From positions 1 through 11,462 of the forward strand of contig DCHI01000003.1 of NCBI GenBank assembly GCA_002314795.1: DNA of 11,462 nt. Direction: 5' to 3'. Numbering within the stretch: position 1 is the stretch's first letter; the number at the start of each line of letters is the position of its first letter. Shown here one piece after another: positions 1 to 8,300 of this stretch. Both the position numbers and the translations under genes were made by a program. The stretch comes from Bacteroidales bacterium UBA1756. Lineage in GTDB: Bacteria > Bacteroidota > Bacteroidia > Bacteroidales > WCHB1-69. Below the pieces are notes generated by a model that saw only the letters and a list, made by a program, of their open reading frames with translations, was not told the origin of the DNA and ran no database searches.

Positions 1-45
1 CTTTACGAACTTTACAAACTTTACGAACTTTACAAACTTTACAAA
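1..45. repeat. 9-bp tandem repeat, five copies of CTTTACRAA
   Basis: Five head-to-tail 9-bp units fill positions 1-45, reading CTTTACGAA or CTTTACAAA in the order G, A, G, A, A at the seventh base. The array begins at or beyond the window edge, so its true length is unknown. The last unit (37-45) contains the stop codon of the minus-strand MATE gene and its final leucine codon. Read on the minus strand in the MATE frame, every unit would contain a TAA. It could be a locally expanded simple repeat; I see no link to a mobile element. Confidence 0.9.
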
Positions 46-1397
46 CTCTTTCTAAAAACGTGGCGTTGGGTGTAGAGGAGGATGGCGGCTAAGATGGCGC
101 CGGCGATGTCTGATGCAGGTGCAGCCCACCAAATACCATTCAGTCCGGGATGATTGAAATGTTCTAAAACCACGGGGAAGAGATAGCAGAAGGGAATCAG
201 AAATATAATTTGCCGTGCCATACTCGTCGTGATGGCAATCCACGGTTTGTCAATGTATTGGAAGAAGTTGGAATTGGTAATGGTGAATCCGACAATCGGG
301 AACATAATTAAAAAGAATCGGACGGCCGGCGTTCCAAGGCGGATAAGTTCTTCGTCGGTTGTGAATACCCGAACCATCGCTTGCGGGAAGGCGCACGAGA
401 TGATGCTCCCTACCAGCCCCGTGATGACGCAAATTTTCATCGTGAGCAGATAGACCTCTTTCAGACGTTCGGTTTGTCCGGCCCCGTAATTGTAACCGGC
501 AATGGGCTGCATCCCCTGACAGACTCCAAGGATGAAAAGCACGAGGAAGTTGCCGTACGTGTTCACAATGCCGAATGCGCCTACGGCGAGGTCGCCGCCG
601 TAACGAAGCAACTGCGAGTTGAGAAGGGCAACTACACCGGCTGCAGTTACATTCATCAGGAACGGACTCAGCCCGATGAGCATAACATTTTTAAAGATGT
701 ATCCTTTCAGTTTCCAACCGTGCGAACGAAAACGGATAAACGATTTTGGATTAACAAAATGCAGAACGGAAACCAAGGAGGAGACGGCCATAGAAATAGT
801 TGTGGCCCAGGCTGCACCGGCAATCCCCCAGTCAAAAACAAAAATGAAGATGGGGTCGAGGGCGATATTCAGAAGTGCTCCGCCAGCCAAAATAAACATC
901 GACTTGGTGGGGTAGCCGGAGGCGCGTATCAGACTTACAAGGTTGAAGGTCACCGTTGTCAGGAACATCCCCGGAAGGACAATCATCATATATTCGTGGG
1001 CGTAGGAGAGCGTTTGGGTAGTGGCTCCGAACTTCATCAGAATGTCGTCCATAAATAGGTAGCCCGCCGTGGTGAACATAAACCCGAGCACGAGTGTGAA
1101 AATGGTGCTGTTCCCGAGAATATCTTCCGCCCAACGGACGTCTTTTCGCCCAAGCACAATCGACATTCGTGCGGAAGAACCTACGCCGACCAACGAACCG
1201 AAGGCGTGAATGATGTTCATCATCGGCATCGTGATGGCAAGTCCGGCAATAGCTAAAGGACCAACACCCTGCCCGATGAAAATCCGGTCAGCTATATTAT
1301 ATATAGAGGCAATAATCTGGCTGATGACGGCTGGAACGGCATAAATCCACAGCAGTTGCTTGATATCCCTCGTCTCAAGTTCTTTCGTGTTGTCCAT
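39..1397 (-). CDS. MATE family efflux transporter (MepA/NorM-like)
   Basis: This encodes a 452-residue inner-membrane protein of the multidrug and toxic compound extrusion (MATE) family, which exports cationic drugs or metabolites in exchange for Na+ or H+. The length is typical, and the hydrophobic profile fits about 12 membrane helices in two similar halves. The N-terminal half has the family's early signature around residues 33-90 (NIADRIFIGQGVGPLAIAGL, then a glycine-rich stretch LVGVGSS and the loop LGRKD). The C-terminal GLNGIWWAAPASD before the last helix resembles MepA-type members. The ATG at 1395-1397 is preceded by no Shine-Dalgarno sequence, which is normal for Bacteroidota. Its stop lies inside a 9-bp tandem repeat. 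It sits 48 bp downstream of the pspC-like gene on the same strand and is probably co-transcribed with it. The substrate cannot be read from the sequence. Confidence 0.93.
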   Translation of the reverse strand: MDNTKELETRDIKQLLWIYAVPAVISQIIASIYNIADRIFIGQGVGPLAIAGLAITMPMMNIIHAFGSLVGVGSSARMSIVLGRKDVRWAEDILGNSTIFTLVLGFMFTTAGYLFMDDILMKFGATTQTLSYAHEYMMIVLPGMFLTTVTFNLVSLIRASGYPTKSMFILAGGALLNIALDPIFIFVFDWGIAGAAWATTISMAVSSLVSVLHFVNPKSFIRFRSHGWKLKGYIFKNVMLIGLSPFLMNVTAAGVVALLNSQLLRYGGDLAVGAFGIVNTYGNFLVLFILGVCQGMQPIAGYNYGAGQTERLKEVYLLTMKICVITGLVGSIISCAFPQAMVRVFTTDEELIRLGTPAVRFFLIMFPIVGFTITNSNFFQYIDKPWIAITTSMARQIIFLIPFCYLFPVVLEHFNHPGLNGIWWAAPASDIAGAILAAILLYTQRHVFRKSL

Positions 1398-1445
1398 TGG
1401 TAGTGTGCGGGAGGAGGATTCGTGCAGATGAAAAGAGAAAATGGT

Positions 1446-1631
1446 TTAGTACGGGCGACTTGGGGCTGCAATCCAAATGATGAGGTAGGCGAGTAGGCCT
1501 CCCCCGATACATAACAGCAATATCAGGAAAAGGATGCGTATGAGAGTGGAATCTATCCCAAAGTATTCGCCGAGGCCACCGCAAACGCCCGCAATTTTTT
1601 TATCCGTCTGACTTAAATAAAATTTTTTCAT
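1446..1631 (-). CDS. Small PspC-domain membrane protein
   Basis: This encodes a 61-residue protein that is almost entirely a PspC domain. Residues 1-12 are polar (MKKFYLSQTDKK). Residues 13-27 carry the conserved IAGVCGGLGEYFGID motif. One long hydrophobic segment follows (about 30-55, with a GGG turn), then a short tail ending SRPY. In Proteobacteria PspC is a membrane sensor of the phage-shock envelope stress response. Stand-alone mini-PspC proteins are common in Bacteroidota, where their role is poorly defined, so a link to envelope stress is inference. The ATG at 1629-1631 is the natural start because the motif begins soon after. A candidate promoter lies about 50 bp upstream (-7 box at 1684-1691, minus strand). 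The downstream MATE gene follows after 48 bp. Confidence 0.9.
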   Translation of the reverse strand: MKKFYLSQTDKKIAGVCGGLGEYFGIDSTLIRILFLILLLCIGGGLLAYLIIWIAAPSRPY

Positions 1632-1683
1632 TTAATTGATTATTAGGTGTTTAAAAATATTTGTCATCTAAAAAATTGAGCGG

Positions 1684-1691
1684 CAAAAGTA
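1684..1691 (-). promoter_or_regulatory. Candidate -7 promoter box for pspC-MATE
   Basis: Read on the minus strand, 1691 to 1684 is TACTTTTG, a full match to the Bacteroidota sigma-ABfr -7 consensus TAnnTTTG. Transcription would start near 1677, giving a leader of roughly 45 nt before the pspC ATG. I see no convincing TTTG-type -33 box about 19 bp upstream, so this is a prediction from the -7 box and its position. Confidence 0.55.
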
Positions 1692-1715
1692 CATTAAAAA
1701 TTCGAGAAAATCTTG

Positions 1716-1723
1716 TAACTTTG
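1716..1723 (+). promoter_or_regulatory. Candidate -7 promoter box for ruvA-sprA
   Basis: The sequence TAACTTTG at 1716-1723 matches the Bacteroidota -7 consensus TAnnTTTG. It is followed by C and a GC-rich patch, and the predicted start of transcription is near 1730. That leaves a leader of about 23 nt before the ruvA ATG at 1753. The -33 region (about 1693-1696) is not a clear TTTG match. It lies beside the -7 box of the oppositely directed pspC promoter, so the two promoters share their upstream DNA. Confidence 0.6.
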
Positions 1724-1752
1724 CCGCCTTTTTAATAAAAGTATTAGATACT

Positions 1753-2340
1753 ATGATAACCTATATCAAAGGTGCTTTGGTCGAGAAAAATCCCGCCTAC
1801 GTGGTCATCGAAACTGCGGGCGGCGTGGGCTATTTTATTCATATTTCATTAACTACTTTTTCTCAAATAAAAGAAGAGAAGGAGTTGAAGTTGTTCACGC
1901 ATTATGTGGTAAAAGAAGATGCGCAGACGCTGTATGGTTTCTACGACGAAGCCGAGCGCACGCTGTTCCGTCTGCTGATTTCGGTGAACGGTATCGGTCC
2001 CAATACGGCCTGCCTCATTCTTTCCGCTTTGAGCGTGCAGGATGTGGTGGATGCCATTTCCGCCGAAGACGTGCGTACCATTCAGATGGTGAAGGGGATA
2101 GGGACAAAAACGGCGCAGCGAGTGGTCATCGAACTCAAGGATAAGATTGCGAAAGCCGCTTTCAGTGTCAGTGAGAATTTTTCAACAGCTTACAATAATA
2201 ACAAGTCAGAATCGTTATCTGCTTTGGTCTCGTTGGGTTTTGCAAAGAGTGCGGCAGAGAAGGTATTGGACAAGATTTTGAAAGAAGACGCTTCTCTGTC
2301 GGTGGAGGATTTGATAAAACGGGCCTTGAAGTTATTATAA
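1753..2340 (+). CDS. ruvA: Holliday junction branch migration protein RuvA
   Basis: RuvA binds four-way DNA junctions as a tetramer and loads the RuvB motor, and RuvC then resolves the junction. The 195-residue length is normal. Domain I (about 1-63) is the OB fold and contains the acidic-pin pair Glu55-Asp56, at the same numbering as in E. coli RuvA. Domain II holds two helix-hairpin-helix motifs, LLISVNGIGPNTACLIL (74-90) and one centred on VKGIGTKTAQRVVIEL (113-128). After a short polar linker (about 140-152), domain III (about 153-195) is the RuvB-binding three-helix region. The ATG at 1753 begins with the family-typical MITYIKG. A candidate promoter lies 30 bp upstream, and sprA begins 22 bp after the stop. 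ruvB and ruvC are not in the window, which is usual in Bacteroidota. Confidence 0.97.
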   Translation: MITYIKGALVEKNPAYVVIETAGGVGYFIHISLTTFSQIKEEKELKLFTHYVVKEDAQTLYGFYDEAERTLFRLLISVNGIGPNTACLILSALSVQDVVDAISAEDVRTIQMVKGIGTKTAQRVVIELKDKIAKAAFSVSENFSTAYNNNKSESLSALVSLGFAKSAAEKVLDKILKEDASLSVEDLIKRALKLL

Positions 2341-2362
2341 ACTAATTACTTACAACGTAACA

Positions 2363-5300
2363 GTGATATTTGGGAAAAACACGAGGAAATACCTCGTTAC
2401 GATTGCGGCGGCTTTTACATTGTGTTCTCTGATTTGGGCGCTCCCCGCGCCACGCACTTCGGGTGTACTGCATTCCGTCTCTTCTGAAGATGAAACGCAA
2501 ACAGCATCACCGGAAGAGTCCTCTGTTCCAGTTAATGCGCCTGTGGATGACCCCGTCGTCGTCGCTAATACGTTTGTTGCCGACTCCGTACTTGCTGTTC
2601 ATCACGAACTTCCGATTGATCCGCCTGATACTGGATTGCGCGTCCCAATTCCGAGTTACGACAACAATCCGTTAGATAACAATCAGTTTTACAGTCCGTT
2701 CCATCTTACAACGCCTTCGTCCTATCATACAGACATTCATTACGATTCAACGACCAATACGTACAATTTCCAAAATATGATTGGAAATACGCCCTTTGGT
2801 CCGGCTTCGTCTATGAGTATTGAAGAGTACATCGACTACGATTTGAAAAACTCCATCACGAATTATTGGAGAGATCGTGGCGCTTCCTATACCTCGCACT
2901 CCAACCGCAGAGGAAGTGGTATTATCCCGCAAATCCACGTTGGCGGTGACCTTTTTGAAAGCATTTTTGGTAGCAATACCATTGATATCCGTCCTTCTGG
3001 TAACGTTGAATTGATTTTCGGTGTGATTCATAATCGGAATGACAACCCCTCTTTGCCCGTCAAACAGAGGAAAGTTACCCAGTTCAACTTTGACGAAAAC
3101 ATCCAGTTGAATGCGTTGGCCAAAATCGGTGACAAAATCGAATTCAACCTCAATTATAACACGGAGGCAATGTTCGATTTTGAAAATGAGATGAAGTTGA
3201 AGTTTGAAGGAAAGGAAGATGACATTCTTCAACTCATTGAATTTGGTAATGTTACAATGCCGTTGAACAGTACTCTCATCACCGGAAGTCAGAGTTTGTT
3301 CGGTGGAAAGCTCCAACTCAAATTCGGTAAGTTGATGATTACTGCGGTCGCATCGGAAAAGCGTGCCGAATCACAGACCATCACCATCAGCGGAGGCGCA
3401 CAAACCAACGAATTCTATTTCAAGGCAGATGAGTACGAAGAAAATCGTCACTATTTCTTGGGACAATTTTTCAGAGACCATTATAACCAGTACCTGAGTA
3501 CGCTGCCCCTTGTCAGTTCCCCCATCGTTATTACGAAGATTGAAGTTTGGAGAACGACTATCGGTTCTGCTACGACAGACAATCGTAACATCGTGGCTTT
3601 CACGGATTTGGGTGAAAGTGAACCGCAATTCGCCGGCTTCACACGCACGCCCGGTGTCAATTACCCGTGCGATTCGTCCAACAATTTGACTTCGGTGATT
3701 GATACGTCGCTCTATCGGGAACTTAGTACCGTTAACAATAATTTGCACGCTCGCGGTTTGACGTCCGGTGTGGATTATGAAAAGGTTGAAAGTGCCCGTC
3801 TGCTTTCGTCGTCAGAATACACCTTCAACTCGAAGTTGGGTTTCATCTCCTTGAATACGGCACTTACTTCTGACCAGGTTTTGGCTGTCGCTTTCCAATA
3901 TACCGTCATTGGTGACGACCACGTCTATCAGGTTGGTGAATTTGCCAATGAGGTCAGCGCCCCGAATTGTATTCGTGTTAAGTTGTTGAAAAGCACAACG
4001 TTAGATACGAAAGCCCCGCTTTGGGACTTGATGATGAAGAACGTTTATAGTTTGGGCGCTTATCAGGTTTCCAGTGAAGACTTTATTCTTAATGTCCTCT
4101 ATACGGGTGACGATGAGGGTGTCGCCAACGGATTTTTCAATTTGGGACCTCAAAAGGGTATTCCGTTGATCCGTTTGATGGGATTGGATAGTTTGAACAA
4201 GCAGAATGACCCTTATCCGGACGGTATCTTCGACTTCTTGGATAATGCTGCCACGCAGGGCGGTACCATCAATGCAACCAATGGTAAAATCTTCTTCCCG
4301 ACGGTTGAACCTTTCGGTAAGGATTTGCGTGCCAAATTGACTGACCCGGCCATTGCGGACCGCTACGCTTTTGATACTTTGTACCGTGCCACCAAAACAA
4401 TCGCCCAGCAATATACCTCCAAAAACAAGTATTACTTGGAGGGTTCGTATAAGTCAAGTTACGGTTCTGAAATCTACTTGAATGCTATGAATATTCCTGA
4501 GGGTTCTGTGACGGTCACGGCCGGTGGTATCACACTTCAGGAAAATATTGACTACACCGTCAACTATAGTATGGGTACGGTGAGTATTACCAATCAGGGT
4601 GTCCTTAATTCGGGAACCCCGATCAATATCTCTCTTGAAAACCAGTCCACATACGGAATGAACGACCAACGTATGTTCGGATTGAATTTGGATTACAAGT
4701 TTTCTGAAAATTTCAATATCGGTGCTACGGTTTTGAATTTGAATGAACGTCCTATCACACAGAAAGTTAATTACGGTAATGAACCGATTAACAATACCAT
4801 TTGGGGAATGAACGCCAATTACAAGACTGCGCTCCCCTTTGTGACGAAGGCCGTCAATTTGATGAGTTTCCACAGCACGACCACGGAGTCTAACTTGCAG
4901 TTGGCGGGTGAGTTCGCCCATTTCATTCCGGGACATTCCCGCGCCATCGGCAAGGAAGGAACAACTTACATCGATGACTTTGAAGCGACAAAATCTACCA
5001 CCGACCTTCGTTCTGTTTACAAGTGGTCGCTGGCTTCTACGCCGCAGTCGCAACTACAGATGTTCCCCGAAGCCAAAACCTCCGAAAACGATCCTGTGCG
5101 TCGTCAGTTGGCTTACGGTTACAACCGTGCTAAATTCTGTTGGTACATCATTGACCCGATTTTTTATCGGAACAACAGCGCAACTCCATCCAACATTACC
5201 GTCGACGACCAATCTGCCACCTACGCCCGTGAAGTCTATGAGACGGAACTTTTCCCGTACAAGGAGAGTGCAAATTCTACACCAACCAACATTTCCGTTT

Positions 5301-8300
5301 TGAACCTCGCCTTCTATCCTTCCGAAAGAGGTCCGTACAATTATGACGTTAACGGAGCTGAGGGCTTGTCTGCCGGTGTGAATGCTGATGGCGATTTGAA
5401 CGATCCTGCTTCCCGTTGGGGCGGTATTATGCGCGAAATGGATAATACCGACTTTGAATCAGCCAATTACGAGTACATCGAATTTTGGATGATGGACCCG
5501 TTTATCGATAACCCCAATCATACGGGTGGTAAGTTGTATTTCAACTTGGGTGACATTTCGGAAGATATTTTGAAGGATGGAAAGAAGTTCTTTGAAAACG
5601 GACTTCCGGTTGACGGCTCCGACCAGGACGTTGAGTTCACGGTTTGGGGACGTGTCCCGACCATCCAGATGATTGTCACGGCTTTCGACAACAATGACGA
5701 TTCCCGCGCCAACCAGGATGTGGGTTACGATGGTTTGCCGAATGAACGCGAGCAGACCTTCTTCCAAGATTCCTATCTCACGCTGTTGTCCAATCAATAT
5801 GGTGTGGGTTCACAGGCCTACCAGAAAGCGATGGCAGACCCGTCATCCGATAACTATCACTATTTCCGTGGAAGCGACTACGATGCTGCGGACGTGAAAA
5901 TTCTCGACCGTTACAAATATTATAATAATATGGAAGGGAACTCCCCGACCGATGCTCAAAGTCCGGAGTCCTATCCTACCACCGGAACGAATGTTCCCAA
6001 TATGGAAGATGTTAACAATGATAACACTTTGAGCGAAGACGAAAAGTATTATCAATATGTCATCGACCTGCGTCCGGACCGTATGAATGTGGGTGAAAAC
6101 TACATCAACGATGTGTTTGAAGCGGTGCCGGAACCACTGCCGAACGGAAGCCGACCGACAACGAAATGGTATCAGTTCAAAATTCCGATCAAGAGTCCTG
6201 ACAAAGTCGTCGGTAACATCAGCGGTTTCAATTCCATCCGTTTTATGCGTCTTTTTATGCGTGAGTTCAATGAGCCCATCATCTGTCGTTTGGCTACGTT
6301 TGAACTTGTTCGTAGCGATTGGCGTACGTATGCACTTGATTTGTTGGAAGATGGTGACTATCTTCCTGCCTCCGGTGGAGACCAAACGAATTTCAATGTT
6401 TCTTCTCTCAGCTATGAAGAAAACGGAAACCGTACTCCTATTCCTTACGTCCTTCCTCCAGGTATTGAACGTGAACAGGGCTACGGAAGCACAACCATCT
6501 ATTATGTCAATGAGCAGGCATTGACTATGAAAGTTCAGAATCTTGTTGATGGTGATGCTCGTGCAATTTACAAATCTACGGCATACGACCTTCGTAAGTT
6601 TAAGAAACTCAGAATGTTCGTCCACGCTGAAAAAGTCAATCAGACGGACGTTCTCAACAAAGGAGACGTGACTGTTTTCATCCGTTTGGGCTCCGACTTC
6701 ACGGACAACTATTACGAATACGAGATTCCGGTTGAATTGACGCCTTGGTATTGTGGCAAAGATAGCACTGCCATCTGGCCAAAGAGCAACCGTATGGAAA
6801 TTGTCTTGGATTCATTGGTTTCTGCTAAGCAGAAAAGAAATGTGGAAGCTCGTGCCGGAACGGTCAAATACAATGAACCTTACACGGTTGAGCTGGACGA
6901 TGGTATGCAAATCACCGTTGTTGGTAATCCGAATCTTGCGGATGTTGCTACGATTATGATTGGTGTTCGCAACCCGAAGAAACGCACTTTGAATGACGGG
7001 GACGATATGTTGAGCAAATCCGTTGAGGTTTGGGTGAACGAGTTGCGTTTGTGCGAATTTGACAAAAAACAGGGTTTTGCCACGTTGGGACGTATGCGCC
7101 TCAATTTGGCGGACGTGGGTGATATTACTTTGTCGGGAACCTATTCTACGCCGGGTTTTGGAAGTTTGGACCAGTCCGTAACGGAAACGCAGCAGGAAAC
7201 GATGTACACCGTTGACTTCGCCACGAACTTGGAAGCCGGTAAAACACTCTTCCCAGAAAAATGGAACGTCAGAATCCCGTTGCACTACGACTTGTCACAA
7301 AGTGTTTCTATTCCCGAATACAACCCGTTGAATCCTGACGTCAAATTGAAAGAGGATTTGAAAACGTACGAAACGAAAAAGGAACGTGATTCCATCCGTA
7401 ATATGACTACCGATTTCGTTCGTCGTCAGAATGTCAACTTGATGAACGTTCGTAAGGAGCGTAATTTCGATGGCCCTATCAAGATTCGTCCGTGGGATAT
7501 TGAAAACTTTGACATCTCATACGCCTATTCCGAAGTGAAGAGCCACAATGTGGATGTGGAATTTGACAACGAATATTCGCATCAAGGTGAGTTCGGGTAT
7601 TCATTTAATTATAATCCGAAGAATATTCGTCCTTTGTCAAATCAGAAATGGTTGAAGTCCAAATGGTTGCAATTGATTCGTGACTTCAACTTCTATCCGC
7701 TTCCCAAAATGTTCACGTTCCGTGCGACCGTTTTGCGCGAAATGAATGAGTTCAAGTACCGTCCGAAGAGCAAGGGTAACATTATTATTGATACCAGTTA
7801 TGTTAAGACGTTTGACTTGACACGAAATTACGCTCTTCGTTGGGACTTGGCTCAGAGTCTGAAATTGGAATATACAGCCAACGTGATTGCCCGTTTGGAT
7901 GAACCGCAGGGGCTCATCGACACCCGCGAAGAAAAAGATTCCATCTGGCGCTGTTTCGGAAAAGGTGGACGTGTCAATACGTTCCAGCAGCGTTTTGACG
8001 TGTCGTGGCAGATTCCTATCAACAAAATCCCGATTTTTAGTTGGATTACCGCATCTGCACGTTATGGTTCCACGTATGATTTTACATCGGCAGCATTATC
8101 ACTCAAGAGTCTGGGTAATACGATTTCAAATTCACAAACTATTCAGTTGAATGGTAATGTCAACTTTGTTAATCTTTATAACAAAATCCCGTATTTGAAG
8201 AAGATTAACCAAGGTAGCAATAAGAATACGAAGGGAAAAAGTGCGATGAAAGCAGCGATGTCCAAGGATGATGAGGCCGATGCAAAAGGTAAAGGAAAGG

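Larger units (their letters stand above)
1680..1727. repeat. Inverted repeat spanning the divergent promoters
   Basis: GCGGCAAAAGTACA (1680-1693) and TGTAACTTTGCCGC (1714-1727) are inverted copies matching at 12 of 14 positions, separated by 20 bp of AT-rich sequence. Each arm contains one of the two divergent -7 boxes, and the extra symmetry outside the boxes is GCGGC/GCCGC. The symmetry may simply reflect two similar promoters placed back to back. It could also be a binding site for a dimeric regulator; nothing in the window identifies one. Confidence 0.6.

Noticed and set aside
381..1058. 225-codon plus-strand open frame across the MATE gene
   Set aside because: The opposite strand encodes a clear MATE protein, and this translation is polar, low-quality and without recognisable motifs.
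1398..1445. Separate promoter for the MATE gene in the 48-bp gap after the pspC-like gene
   Set aside because: No TAnnTTTG box is present on the minus strand in this gap, so co-transcription with the pspC-like gene is simpler.
2363..2450. SprA N-terminus as a lipoprotein signal
   Set aside because: The only cysteine (residue 21) is preceded by Phe-Thr-Leu, so the -1 position is not Gly, Ala or Ser. A standard signal peptide fits better.
5843..6625. 260-codon open frame on the minus strand inside sprA
   Set aside because: It is antisense to conserved SprA sequence, its translation resembles no protein I know, and it has no start or promoter context. It is a shadow of the long sprA frame, like the other antisense frames in 2747-9348.
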